The notes under the pieces: model-generated
What the model was told of the DNA's origin: nothing
Databases searched by the model: none
The model's input: only the letters and a program-made list of their open reading frames with translations
Shown here: piece after piece, positions 26,976-35,088 of the stretch
Position numbering within the stretch: the first letter of the stretch is position 1
Layout: each line of letters begins with the position of its first letter
From: Deinococcales bacterium
GTDB lineage: Bacteria > Deinococcota > Deinococci > Deinococcales > JAAFIG01
Reading direction: 5' to 3'
Assembly: GCA_025352125.1 (NCBI GenBank)
Contig: JANXTZ010000058.1
Coordinates: 1-64,000 of the forward strand
DNA length: 64,000 nucleotides
Translations under genes and position numbers: made by a program

Positions 26976-27353
26976 ATGAGGTTGTTGGCTCTCCTACTGA
27001 TCATTTCGACTGCCCTGGCGGCGGCGCTCCCACCGCTTCCTGGCGTAAGTGGCTTGCCTGATGGCAGCGAGGTGGTGATTTGGAGTGCAGATGCCCAGTC
27101 CAAACTGGCAAAAGGCGCAATCAAATTGCGGATTTTAAGCCTCACGGCACTGTATGACAAACTCACCCCAAACGATAAGGTCGGAGTTTGGGTCCTGCCA
27201 TTCAAAAACACATCTGACCTGAAAAGCTTTGCCTTCGCGGGCACAGTCAGCAAGGATGGTTTGGATGTCATGCTCGAGCTGGCAAATAGCAAAGTTTCTT
27301 TTACCCAGACTTTAAAAGAGGCTTACGGCGTCAGGCTCGAGTGGAAGAAGTAA
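26976..27353 (+). CDS. Small exported protein of unknown function
   Basis: The 125-residue protein begins with a signal peptide (RLLALLLIISTALAAALPPL). The mature part is about 100 residues of alternating strands (VVIWSADAQSKL, KVGVWVLPFKNTSDLKSF). No cysteines or known motif are seen. TACAAT lies six bases before the ATG at 26976, which fixes the start and predicts a leaderless mRNA. It precedes a two-component system, but no link is evident. Confidence 0.65.
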   Translation: MRLLALLLIISTALAAALPPLPGVSGLPDGSEVVIWSADAQSKLAKGAIKLRILSLTALYDKLTPNDKVGVWVLPFKNTSDLKSFAFAGTVSKDGLDVMLELANSKVSFTQTLKEAYGVRLEWKK

Positions 27354-27479
27354 AACCGATCAACAATGGTTGTCTTCTGGTGAACCGATTGCGCCGAATT
27401 GGGTTTTCGGGCGTTTGGTGCGGTACAATGCAAAAAGTAGCAAAAAAGCTGCCAGAATCACATTGCTTGGGAGGCATTC

Positions 27480-28154
27480 ATGGCTGATGCGCCACATGTT
27501 TTAATAGTTGAAGACGATGCAGACGTTGCTGAGGCGGTACGCTTTGAACTCGAGGAGGCTGGCTTCAGGGTAACGCACGCCAGCGACGGGGTGACGGGTC
27601 TAACCATGGCTCGGGAGCACACGCCCGAACTGGTGATCTTGGATTTGGGTTTGCCCGACCTTGATGGCGCAGAGATTGCGCGTCGGATTCGCAAGACCTC
27701 CGACATTCCAATCATTATTTTGACCGCAATGGACGCGCTGGATCGCAAGGTCAGCTTGCTCGAGGGTGGGGCGGACGATTATTTGACCAAACCCTTTGAA
27801 CCCGCCGAACTATTGGCTCGGGTGCGGGTTCAATTGCGTCGCAACCGTGGCGGCGAGAGCGTGGTGCTCGGGCAGCTCGAGATCAACACCGAAAAGCGCC
27901 TGGTACGTTACGCCGAAAAAGAGGTGCGCTTTTCGCCCAAGGAATTCGAGTTGCTGGCGTTTTTGGCGCGTCAACCAGGGCGCGTCTACACCCGCGAGGA
28001 AATCGAGCGCGGCGTCTGGGGCGAGGATTTGCCCGCCAATTCCAATGTGGTCGATGTTCACATGGCAAACATTCGCAGCAAACTGCGCGACGTTGACGGT
28101 TATGGCGTGATCCGAACGGTTCGTGGCATTGGTTACGCCTTAAAAGGTCAGTAA
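27480..28154 (+). CDS. OmpR-family response regulator
   Basis: The 224-residue protein has a receiver with acidic pocket VEDDADV, phospho-acceptor in LVILDLGLPDLDG, and YLTKPFEPAELLARV. The winged-helix output domain includes KEFELLAFLARQPGRVYTREE, VVDVHMANIRSKLRD and VIRTVRGIGYAL. GGGAGG precedes the ATG and a TACAAT box is at 27425-27430. A histidine kinase follows, with a terminator-like hairpin between. This implies more regulator than kinase mRNA. Confidence 0.93.
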   Translation: MADAPHVLIVEDDADVAEAVRFELEEAGFRVTHASDGVTGLTMAREHTPELVILDLGLPDLDGAEIARRIRKTSDIPIIILTAMDALDRKVSLLEGGADDYLTKPFEPAELLARVRVQLRRNRGGESVVLGQLEINTEKRLVRYAEKEVRFSPKEFELLAFLARQPGRVYTREEIERGVWGEDLPANSNVVDVHMANIRSKLRDVDGYGVIRTVRGIGYALKGQ

Positions 28155-28177
28155 ATGAAGACAGATGCCGTGGGTGA

Positions 28178-28205
28178 GGGCGAATTCAAGATTCGCCCTT
28201 CATTT
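28178..28205 (+). terminator. Partial terminator between regulator and kinase genes
   Basis: GGGCGAAT (28178-28185) and ATTCGCCC (28191-28198) form an 8-pair stem with a five-base loop, followed by TTCATTTT. It lies 23 bases past the regulator stop. Confidence 0.6.
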
Positions 28206-28225
28206 TATTGTGGTTTGATTCAATC

Positions 28226-29566
28226 ATGAGTCTCGAGCCATCCTCAAACCCAAGTGGCATGAGCTTGAAATGGCGCGTTTCATTGCTGACCACGGCATTG
28301 CTGGCATTTTTTGCACTTGTGCTCGGTGCGGCGGTCTTGGCGGTGGTCAATTCGACCCTCGAGGAATACCAGCGCAGTTTGCTGGAGCAAGATTTGGAAA
28401 AATTTAAAGAATTGTACGGTAAGGAAGGCTTGGGTGTCGCCAATCCAATCACTTTTGGTGGGGTCAAAATTGAATTTCTCGAGTTGAATGGCAAACACTT
28501 TTCTGGTTCGGAGTTGAAACTTCCAAACCTCGCCAACCTCGAGAGGCTGATCGAACCTCAATACTTGATTCTTGACCATGAAACCAAACCTTTAAGGGTT
28601 TTGCTCGCGCCAATTGACGTGAAATTGGTCAAGAAATCTGTGAGACGCGTTTTTGCCGTGGCGGCAGATGCCAAATACATCAAAGACCTGGCAGCCAGAA
28701 TTCAGACGGTGGTGTTTTTGGTCACCCTGGCGCTGGTGGTTTTGGCACTGATCGGTGGGTATGTTTTGGCTCAATTTGGCTTGCGTCCACTGGTCAGCGT
28801 GGCTCGAGAAGCCACCACCCTGAACGAAACCAACTTGCGTCCGCTCGAGTACCACGGTGCGCACGACGAACTCGGGGCGTTGACCCTGACCATCAACCGG
28901 TTTGTCGAGCGCCTGAAATTGGCGTTTGACGCCCAACGAACCTTCCTTGCCGAAGCCGCCCACGAACTCAGGACACCCTTAACCGGTCTGGAAGGTTATC
29001 TTCGCAGGGCGCTCAAAGATTCGAGCGGTGAACAAAAAATGGCGCTCGAGGATGCCCTGCGCGTTTCTGGGGGCATGACGCGCTTGGTTGCCGATTTGTT
29101 GCAACTCTCGCGCGGCGAGGTGGTGCGCGAAGTTTTACCGCACGTGGTGGACTTGACCGACGTGGCACGCAATGTCGCCAGCGAATTTCCTGGGGTCAAA
29201 CTCGAGTTGCCCAATCAAAGCCTCGAGGTTGTCGGCGACCCTGACCGTTTGACCCAGGTGACCCGCAACCTGGTCTCCAACGCCGCCCGAGCCGCAGGAC
29301 ACCGTGAGGGCGTGACGATTCGGGTTGAAGCCAAGCAAAAAAACCTCGAGTTGAGTGTGATTGACGATGGTCCTGGAATTCCCAGCGAGGTGCTGCCGCG
29401 AATCTGGGAGAAGTTTTACAAGGGTCCAGGCGGCGGGGCAGGACTGGGCTTGGCAATCGTAGCCCAGATTGTTCACGCGCACAACGGCAAAATTTTAGCC
29501 TCGAGCAAACCTGGGCAGGGCGCAACATTTACGGTCAGTTTGCCCGCCTTGGAGGAGGAAGAGTAA
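28226..29566 (+). CDS. Membrane sensor histidine kinase
   Basis: The 446-residue kinase has an N-terminal membrane helix (VSLLTTALLAFFALVLGAAV), a short extracytoplasmic sensor of about 110 residues and a second helix (VFLVTLALVVLALIGGYVLA). HAMP, HisKA with phospho-acceptor His246 (AEAAHELRTPL) and HATPase (NLVSNAARAAGH, DDGPGIP, GAGLGLAI) follow. ATG 28226 is preferred over TTG 28208, which lies close to the terminator. It pairs with the regulator at 27480. The signal is unknown. Confidence 0.9.
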   Translation: MSLEPSSNPSGMSLKWRVSLLTTALLAFFALVLGAAVLAVVNSTLEEYQRSLLEQDLEKFKELYGKEGLGVANPITFGGVKIEFLELNGKHFSGSELKLPNLANLERLIEPQYLILDHETKPLRVLLAPIDVKLVKKSVRRVFAVAADAKYIKDLAARIQTVVFLVTLALVVLALIGGYVLAQFGLRPLVSVAREATTLNETNLRPLEYHGAHDELGALTLTINRFVERLKLAFDAQRTFLAEAAHELRTPLTGLEGYLRRALKDSSGEQKMALEDALRVSGGMTRLVADLLQLSRGEVVREVLPHVVDLTDVARNVASEFPGVKLELPNQSLEVVGDPDRLTQVTRNLVSNAARAAGHREGVTIRVEAKQKNLELSVIDDGPGIPSEVLPRIWEKFYKGPGGGAGLGLAIVAQIVHAHNGKILASSKPGQGATFTVSLPALEEEE

Positions 29567-29631
29567 AGCAGACTCGAGCCGCCCGAGAACCAAATTACTC
29601 GAGTCTCATGCAGATTTCTTAGGATTGAACG

Positions 29632-30111
29632 GTGAAATGTTCTTTCTGGCTTGCACCCGTCGCTGTGTTGTCCTTTGGGCGATTGCCCAAGAGACAGGTG
29701 GCAAAATTGGTTTTGTCTCGGTCAGGGCATTGCTTGAAACCATCCCCGAAGGGCAGGCGGTGCTCGAGATTCGTCGGGCTGCAGCCAGGAACTTCAACCC
29801 AGTCAAACTCAACCTGCGGCGTATAACCAACAGGCTCAGGCAGGAATGCTGAGCGAGGCGGATTGTGCCCAATTGAATTTATTGCAACTCAATTACACGC
29901 AAGAAATTCAGGATTACCAAGCAAACTTGACGCCGCGTACTCGGGTTTTTCCCAAGCCATTGATCCGGTGATTGCCCAGAGCGCCAAAGAGCAAGGCTTT
30001 TCGGCGCTCATGAACTCCGAGATTGCCGCCTCGGGTGGACTGGTGATCTATGCAGATTTGGACGCCACAAATTTGACCGAAGATGTCAAAACCAAGCTTC
30101 AACCCAAATGA
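29632..30111 (+). pseudogene. OmpH/Skp-like periplasmic chaperone gene with three frameshifts
   Basis: A signal peptide (CSFWLAPVAVLSFG) is in frame 1, and GGKIGFVSVRALLETIPEGQ plus AVLEIRRAAA in frame 0. A Gln-rich coiled-coil segment (QELQPSQTQPAAYNQQAQAG, LLQLNYTQEIQDYQA) is in frame 2, and LDAAYSGFSQAIDPVIAQ to the end in frame 1. Joined, they form a normal Skp-like protein with signal peptide, GFV strand, coiled coil and C-terminal strand ending LVIYADLDATNLTEDV. Each change equals loss of one base, near 29685, 29786 and 29926. Neighbouring genes are intact, so real decay is likely; assembly error is possible. The end overlaps gluQ-RS by 13 bases. Confidence 0.7.
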
Positions 30112-31022
30112 TTTTGCTGCCCCTCGAGCCACCGGCTGAATAATCCGATTAAATCTTTTGGCTGAGAGCTTTGCGTGACATTCCAACCGAGGCTCAGGGC
30201 AAGATCACGGACGATCTCGTTTGGATTTGCGCCACCGTCGCGCAAGGCTTTGATGCTTGGTGCTCCGCCGCGTTTGGCGAGACGTTCGCCTCGGTAATCG
30301 GTCATCAACGGCACGTGGGCATAAATTGGGGCAATACCACCCAACAAATCGATCAGCAGGATTTGACGCGCCGTGCTGGACAGCAGATCATCGCCGCGCA
30401 GCACATGGCTGATCTGCATCTCGAGGTCATCGACAGCGCAGACGAGTTGATACGCCCAAACGCCGTCGTTGCGTTGAATGACCAGATCGCCCAGGCTGTC
30501 ATGCACGTTTTGCGACACTTTGCCTTTCACCAAATCCCAAAAGGTGATGGTTTTATCTGGCACACGAAGGCGCAGGGCGCTCGGGCGTTCTGGGTGTGTC
30601 ACACCACTCGAGCACGTGCCAGGGTAACGGACTTCATGTTCTGTGTGGCGTGCCGATGCACTCAAGAGCACCTCGGTTCTGGTGCAGGTACACGGATAGG
30701 TCTCGAGTTTTGCCGCCGCCGCCTTGTAATGCGCGAGGCGTTCGGTCTGGCGGTAGGGTCCGAACTTCCCAGCGATGTCCCAGCCCTCGTCCCAGTCAAG
30801 ACCCAACCACGCCAGGTCTTGCAAGATCAGATCAGCGCTGCCAGGGCGCACGCGTCCAAAGTCCAAATCCTCGAGCCTGAGAACAAACTGACCGCCCAAT
30901 TCGCGTATTTGCAACCAGGCGAGCAAGGCAGTGCGGGCGTTGCCCAGGTGCATTTCACCAGTTGGCGAGGGCGCAAAACGTCCTCTGGCAATGAATTTCG
31001 GGCTGGGGTTTAATTCGTTCAT
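30099..31022 (-). CDS. gluQ: Glutamyl-Q tRNA(Asp) synthetase
   Basis: GluQ-RS attaches glutamate to queuosine in the anticodon of tRNA(Asp). The 307-residue protein has the catalytic core of glutamyl-tRNA synthetase without its anticodon-binding domain: RFAPSPTGEMHLGNARTALL (HIGH-type motif HLGN) and VLRLEDLD. A zinc-site region (CTCTR, and CSSG downstream) and the KMSKS-like GERLAKRGGAPS follow. The length fits the paralogue, not GltX. It converges on the ompH-like pseudogene. Confidence 0.9.
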   Translation of the reverse strand: MNELNPSPKFIARGRFAPSPTGEMHLGNARTALLAWLQIRELGGQFVLRLEDLDFGRVRPGSADLILQDLAWLGLDWDEGWDIAGKFGPYRQTERLAHYKAAAAKLETYPCTCTRTEVLLSASARHTEHEVRYPGTCSSGVTHPERPSALRLRVPDKTITFWDLVKGKVSQNVHDSLGDLVIQRNDGVWAYQLVCAVDDLEMQISHVLRGDDLLSSTARQILLIDLLGGIAPIYAHVPLMTDYRGERLAKRGGAPSIKALRDGGANPNEIVRDLALSLGWNVTQSSQPKDLIGLFSRWLEGQQNHLG

Positions 31023-31126
31023 GTTGAGTCGTTGATTTCGTGAACAATGATACCCGAGTTTAAATTTTCCCTGACCTCAATCTGACCAATCGTGAGTTGA
31101 GCCTAGAAATTCTCGGCTTTTTCTGC

Positions 31127-31298
31127 TACAGTACCCCCTTGTGACGAAGACCCTGCGCTTATCCTCAAACTTTTCAGGACGCAGGGCGCTAGGCACAAGA
31201 CAAATCGGTTTTTCTCTAGTCGGCATTGACCACCAGTGTCGTCTTTCAGTGTTTTTCGACGTTCAGTTCAAAGCTGAAGGTCGGAAGGGAGCTAAAGC
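31127..31298 (+). promoter_or_regulatory. carD promoter and structured leader
   Basis: A TACAGT box at 31127-31132 opens a leader of about 165 bases before carD. CCCTGCG (31151-31157) can pair with CGCAGGG (31180-31186), with inner TCCT/AGGA, giving a stem-loop. The leader also holds an open frame that overlaps the carD start. Confidence 0.45.
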
Positions 31299-31302
31299 GT
31301 GA
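31141..31302 (+). CDS. Possible 53-codon ORF overlapping the carD start
   Basis: From GTG 31141, eight bases past TACAGT, an open frame of 53 codons runs to TGA at 31300-31302. It overlaps the carD GTG by four bases (GTGA), the typical signature of translational coupling. The product would be basic (SGRRALGTRQIGF and AEGRKGAKA). It has no recognised domain and could be a chance frame; a stop-free run of this length has roughly an 8% chance at random. Confidence 0.35.
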   Translation: MTKTLRLSSNFSGRRALGTRQIGFSLVGIDHQCRLSVFFDVQFKAEGRKGAKA

Positions 31303-31799
31303 AGAAAGAACAGTACAACCCAGGTGATCGCGTTGTTCTCCCACCTTACGGTGTCGGTGTCGTCCACGGTATTCATACCAAAAAAGTGGCGGGCGACGAC
31401 CACGATTATTATCAGGTCGAGTTTCCAAACGGAACCAGCAAGGCTTTCGTGCCGGTCAACGCCCCGCAGAGCGTCGGTTTGCGTCCGGCACTCTCCGAGT
31501 CCGAACTGCCAGAGATCATGGGTCGTTTAAAATCGGGCAAGGTCTCATTGCCGCGTCAATGGGCAGCCCGTCACCGCAAAGTGACCGAAATCTTGGCGTC
31601 CGGCGATCCGTACCGCATTGCCAACCTGGCAGCCGAACTGCGCCGCTGGGACGACGAGCGCGGTCTGCCCGACCTCGACCGTCAAGCCTACGCCCGCAGC
31701 ATCAAGTTACTCGGCGACGAAATCTCCGAGGTTTTGCAAGCCGACCAAAAAGAGATTCGCACCATGCTCGAGGGTGCCTGGGACAGCAAAGCAAACTAA
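31299..31799 (+). CDS. carD: CarD-family RNA polymerase-binding regulator
   Basis: CarD binds the RNA polymerase beta subunit and stabilises the open promoter complex. The 166-residue protein begins with the Tudor-like interaction domain (YNPGDRVVLPPYGVGVVHGI, EFPNGTSKAFVPV). The helical DNA-binding domain includes PRQWAARHRKVTEILASGDP, ELRRWDDERGLPD and LLGDEISEVL, as in Thermus and Deinococcus CarD. GTG is the start, with GGGAG upstream. Only one CTCGAG occurs in the gene, consistent with strong expression. A long terminator follows. Confidence 0.93.
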   Translation: MKKEQYNPGDRVVLPPYGVGVVHGIHTKKVAGDDHDYYQVEFPNGTSKAFVPVNAPQSVGLRPALSESELPEIMGRLKSGKVSLPRQWAARHRKVTEILASGDPYRIANLAAELRRWDDERGLPDLDRQAYARSIKLLGDEISEVLQADQKEIRTMLEGAWDSKAN

Positions 31800-31806
31800 G
31801 GTTTTA

Positions 31807-31845
31807 AAAAAGCTCGAGACTGAACATTTCAGTCTCGAGCTTTTT
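31807..31845. terminator. Bidirectional terminator between carD and anti-sigma gene
   Basis: An 18-base arm (AAAAAGCTCGAGACTGAA) pairs perfectly with its complement at 31828-31845 across a three-base loop. A and T tracts serve both directions. The right arm includes two bases of the anti-sigma stop codon, and both arms contain CTCGAG. Confidence 0.85.
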
Positions 31846-32572
31846 ACATTTTGGCGACCGCCCTTGGGGTGGTCGGTTTTTCGCTGCCACCGTCGGGTTC
31901 TTCGCTGATGCCGACTGCCGTCACCTCGCTCGGGATGGTCGCGGCGACGCTCGGACCACGGAAAGTTCCAATCGATGTGGGCATTGTTGATTTCTTGGGC
32001 ACAAACCAAGCTTGCCAGGTTTTCCCAGGCGGCAATTTGCCCATGTTGTGCGCCATCAAGACCCGCCCATCGTGGGTGATGATGGCTTGACCGACCACCG
32101 TTTTGCCGTCGGGCGCTAGCAATGCCACCACGCGGGCGCGGTTGTCGGCAACAATACTCGAGAGCGCGGTTTTCTGATCTTGCAGGGATTTGAGGTCGCT
32201 GGAAAGCTGTAAATTGCGCACTCCAAACCAAACCCCCGCCAAACTTGCCGCCAGTGCAAAGCCCAAACTGGCACGGGCAAACCAGGGAATGACCACTCGG
32301 GTGGCTGGACGCATGACCGAGGTTGGGGCTGTGGGTTGCGACGGCGTTTGAAGCTGACGAATTTTTGCCAGCACTTTTGACTCGAGGGCGTCGGGAGCAG
32401 TTTTTGACGGTACTGTGAACGCCAGCATCTCGGTCAGCTCGAGGTTGGCTTTTAATTCTGCTCGGGCGTCGGCATCTTGCTCGAGCAATTTTTCGACACG
32501 TTCACGACCCGCAAGCTCGAGGGCATCCAGTGCGTAAAGTGCGATCAAATCTTGGGTTTCGAGGTCAAGCAT
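31844..32572 (-). CDS. Anti-sigma factor, RskA type
   Basis: The 242-residue protein has an N-terminal zinc-less anti-sigma domain (LYALDALELAGRERVEKLLEQD split by acidic helices). One membrane helix lies near the middle (ASLGFALAASLAGVWFGV), and the extracytoplasmic RskA domain contains GQAIITHDGRVLMAHNMGKL and GKTWQAWFVPK. Such proteins hold an ECF sigma factor inactive until proteolysis. It overlaps the sigma gene by eight bases, confirming the pair. Confidence 0.9.
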   Translation of the reverse strand: MLDLETQDLIALYALDALELAGRERVEKLLEQDADARAELKANLELTEMLAFTVPSKTAPDALESKVLAKIRQLQTPSQPTAPTSVMRPATRVVIPWFARASLGFALAASLAGVWFGVRNLQLSSDLKSLQDQKTALSSIVADNRARVVALLAPDGKTVVGQAIITHDGRVLMAHNMGKLPPGKTWQAWFVPKKSTMPTSIGTFRGPSVAATIPSEVTAVGISEEPDGGSEKPTTPRAVAKM

Positions 32573-33116
32573 TTTCTTCCCTTAAAAATTGACGCAACTG
32601 CAAAAAAATGTTTCGCATTCTGGTTTTGACCGTGCCGAGCGCAATATTCTCGCGGGATGCAATCTGGGTTTGGGTCAAACCCTCAAAATAGCTCGCTTCG
32701 ATCAACTTGCGGTCTGAAACCTCGAGCCTACCCAGGGCACGTTCGATGTCCGCACGGTCAAGCATTATGTTTGAGCGGTCGTCGGTGATGGCTTTGGTCT
32801 CGAGTTCGCCTTCCTCGAGATTGATGGTTGCACGGTGCTCACGGTGACGAAGCGCATCAATGGCGGTGTGGTGCGCGATGGCGATGACCCAGGAACTGAC
32901 CGAACCCTTGACATGCGAAAAATCATCGGCGCGGTGCCAGATTTTGACGAAAACATCCTGAACGGTTTCTTCGACACCATTTTGGTCAAACAAAATTCGC
33001 CACGACAGTGAATAAACCCGGTCCTTAAAGCGCTTATACAAAATATTCAGCGCAACCTCTGATCCGTTCGCAATCAGGCGAAGCAATTGTTCGTCACTTA
33101 TCTCAGGCTCTGTCAT
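32565..33116 (-). CDS. ECF-family RNA polymerase sigma factor
   Basis: The 183-residue protein has sigma region 2 (ALNILYKRFKDRVYSLSWRI, VEETVQDVFVKIW) and region 4 (RLEVSDRKLIEASYFEGLTQ, IASRENIALGTVKTRMR). It belongs to the SigK/RskA-partnered ECF group. ATG 33116 is used; the 30 upstream codons in frame are non-homologous. TAAATC lies seven bases before the ATG. It is co-transcribed with the overlapping anti-sigma gene and probably responds to envelope stress. Confidence 0.92.
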   Translation of the reverse strand: MTEPEISDEQLLRLIANGSEVALNILYKRFKDRVYSLSWRILFDQNGVEETVQDVFVKIWHRADDFSHVKGSVSSWVIAIAHHTAIDALRHREHRATINLEEGELETKAITDDRSNIMLDRADIERALGRLEVSDRKLIEASYFEGLTQTQIASRENIALGTVKTRMRNIFLQLRQFLREENA

Positions 33117-33242
33117 GATGCACGATTTAGGATACCACGACCTCGAGCCTCGCAGAATTTGGGCTCTGGGCTGTGCTTGGCGTGAGGGGTAAAAACCGTT
33201 CATCACTTGGGTATACGTTCAAAACCGTCAGGACAGATGCAG

Positions 33243-33279
33243 AACAAAAAACCTCTCGGGCAAATGCCCGAGAGGTTTT
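33243..33279 (-). terminator. Terminator of the cytochrome gene
   Basis: On the minus strand, AAAACCTCTCGGGC and its exact complement form a 14-pair stem with a four-base loop, ending in TTTTTTG. It lies 20 bases past the stop. Confidence 0.85.
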
Positions 33280-33298
33280 GTATAGCTTCGTGACGGAG

Positions 33299-33724
33299 TT
33301 ATGGTTTTGGTTTGTAATAATCCACGCCGCCCAAGATTTTAAGTTGTGCCTCGAGTGTGTCTTTGGGCGTTCTGGGTATTGATTTTGCATCACCAGGACG
33401 TGAGCCGCCAACCACCTCGAGCACATCGTCGTAACCGTCACCGTCGGAATCTTTTCGGTCTTTCATGGTCAAGTACAATGCCTGGGCAATGTTTTTGTTG
33501 GCTGCCCCGAATAGATTGGCTCCCACGCTCATGCCAAAGACATTAAAGGGTTTACCGCCACTTGCATTCTCGTGACAAAATTGACATGTGATACTTGGCT
33601 TACCGTCTTTTGTGAGTTTGAATTGCGTTACCGCCTGAGCGAAATACGCTGGACGTGCCGAACCGATGGGTGCAGCGATCACACCGACAGCCACCAACAT
33701 GCCAAGAACTTGCACTGGTTTCAT
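33299..33724 (-). CDS. Exported single-haem cytochrome c-like protein with Asp-rich calcium loop
   Basis: The 141-residue protein has a signal peptide (VLGMLVAVGVIAAPIGSA) and one CxxCH haem c motif (CQFCH, about residue 47). A DSDGDGYDDVLE loop resembles thrombospondin type-3/EF-hand calcium sites. It would act in the periplasm in electron transfer or sensing; no partner oxidase is nearby. AGGAGG precedes the ATG. It is followed by a strong terminator and lies next to the ECF sigma operon. Confidence 0.78.
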   Translation of the reverse strand: MKPVQVLGMLVAVGVIAAPIGSARPAYFAQAVTQFKLTKDGKPSITCQFCHENASGGKPFNVFGMSVGANLFGAANKNIAQALYLTMKDRKDSDGDGYDDVLEVVGGSRPGDAKSIPRTPKDTLEAQLKILGGVDYYKPKP

Positions 33725-33921
33725 AATGACCCTCCTGGATAAGTCTGGATTTCAGAGCGGTTTACGTTTCAAAGCTGCCAATTGGATTTAATCAAATCAT
33801 TACACCACTCTCATCAATCAATTCATATGGCATTCACACTGTGACCATCCAACCTTCACTGCGCTGGGACTACCTTATGAACACAAGCCCGAGGGACACT
33901 CGAGCACAAGGAGGCAAGTTT

Positions 33922-34350
33922 ATGCACGACGGTTTTGGATTTTTTGGTTTCTTTCACTTTCTCTGGTCACTGTTTTGGTTGTTCGCTTTCGTCTGGGGCA
34001 TTCGGTTCTTCGTCCGTGGCATGAAGCATTCCAGGGGTTGGGGAAATGGGCGCGGTTGGGGCAAAAAAATGTGGCAGGATTTTGGTCAGATGGGCACTCA
34101 AGACCAAGCCATGAGCACCGCTCGAGAACGCATGGCACGCAGCGAAATCACCCCCGAACAGTTCGAGACGATCAAAAAGAGCCTCGAGACTCGGAAAGTT
34201 GCACCAGACCATGACGAACAGGATTGGAAAGGACGTTTTGGGAACTGGACGAACAACGACTCTGCGCTGAATGTCGCCAGATTGCGTCTGGCAAAAGGTG
34301 AAATCTCGAGCGAGGAGTTTGAGATGATCCGACGCGCTTTGGAGAATTAA
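33922..34350 (+). CDS. Small membrane protein with two SHOCT domains
   Basis: The 142-residue protein starts with an aromatic membrane segment (FGFFGFFHFLWSLFWLFAFV), then a Gly/Trp-rich linker. Two SHOCT-like helical hairpins follow, ARERMARSEITPEQFETIKK and LRLAKGEISSEEFEMIRRAL. SHOCT units occur at protein ends and are thought to mediate oligomerisation. AAGGAGG precedes ATG 33922; the extra 27 codons upstream lack a ribosome site. It lies just upstream of a two-component system and may be related to it, but a terminator separates them. Confidence 0.78.
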   Translation: MHDGFGFFGFFHFLWSLFWLFAFVWGIRFFVRGMKHSRGWGNGRGWGKKMWQDFGQMGTQDQAMSTARERMARSEITPEQFETIKKSLETRKVAPDHDEQDWKGRFGNWTNNDSALNVARLRLAKGEISSEEFEMIRRALEN

Positions 34351-34359
34351 ATCTGGTTT

Positions 34360-34398
34360 CTCGGGCAGCCCTCAGAATTTAAGGGCTGCCCGAGTTTT
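34360..34398 (+). terminator. Terminator after the SHOCT gene
   Basis: CTCGGGCAGCCCT and AGGGCTGCCCGAG form a 13-pair perfect stem with a nine-base loop, followed by TTTT. The next gene starts ten bases later. Confidence 0.85.
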
Positions 34399-34407
34399 GA
34401 GGTTAGG

Positions 34408-35088
34408 ATGAACAGCATGTCAGCCACGATCTTGATTGTCGAAGATGAAACCCGACTTGGGGATATTCTCGAGGAATACCTGCGCCGCGAAAACTACCGT
34501 GTCGAACGAGCCAAAGATGGTGCTCGGGCGCTCGAATTGTGGCGGGCGGCAAAACCAGATTTGATTTTGCTCGATCTGATGCTGCCGATCATTGACGGTT
34601 TTGAGGTGGCTCGCAAGGTTCGCGCCGAATCGAGCACCCCGATCATCATGCTGACTGCCCGCGATGAGGAACTCGATAAATTGCTGGGCTTGGGTTTGGG
34701 TGCAGACGATTATGTGGTCAAACCATACAGCCCCCGCGAGGTTGTGGCTCGGGTCAAAGCGGTCTTGCGCCGTGCCAGTGGTGTGCTGATGCCAAGTGAA
34801 ATTTACCGCATCGGAACGCTCGAGGTTGACATTCATAGCTTTGTGGTGCGCTGCGGGGGCGAAGTTGTGGCGTTGACCACCAGCGAGGTCAAATTGCTGG
34901 CGGTGCTGGCAAAAACCCCAGGACATGTGCGGCAACGCGCTGAACTGTTGGCGGCGACGGGCGACAGTGATCGTTACGCCGATGAGCGCACCGTTGATGC
35001 CCACGTCAAAAACGTCAGGCGCAAACTCGGCGCGTGCGGTGAGATGCTCGAGACGGTACGCGGTATGGGTTACCGCTTGAGGGTCTGA
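34408..35088 (+). CDS. OmpR-family response regulator
   Basis: The 226-residue protein has a receiver (ILIVEDETRLGDIL, phospho-acceptor in LILLDLMLPIIDG, YVVKPYSPREVVARV) and a winged-helix domain (VALTTSEVKLLAVLAKTPG, VDAHVKNVRRKLG, VRGMGYRL). ATG 34408 follows GAGG. ATG 34417 would be leaderless after TAGGAT; the choice is open and affects three residues. It overlaps the kinase gene by one base (TGATG). Confidence 0.92.
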   Translation: MNSMSATILIVEDETRLGDILEEYLRRENYRVERAKDGARALELWRAAKPDLILLDLMLPIIDGFEVARKVRAESSTPIIMLTARDEELDKLLGLGLGADDYVVKPYSPREVVARVKAVLRRASGVLMPSEIYRIGTLEVDIHSFVVRCGGEVVALTTSEVKLLAVLAKTPGHVRQRAELLAATGDSDRYADERTVDAHVKNVRRKLGACGEMLETVRGMGYRLRV

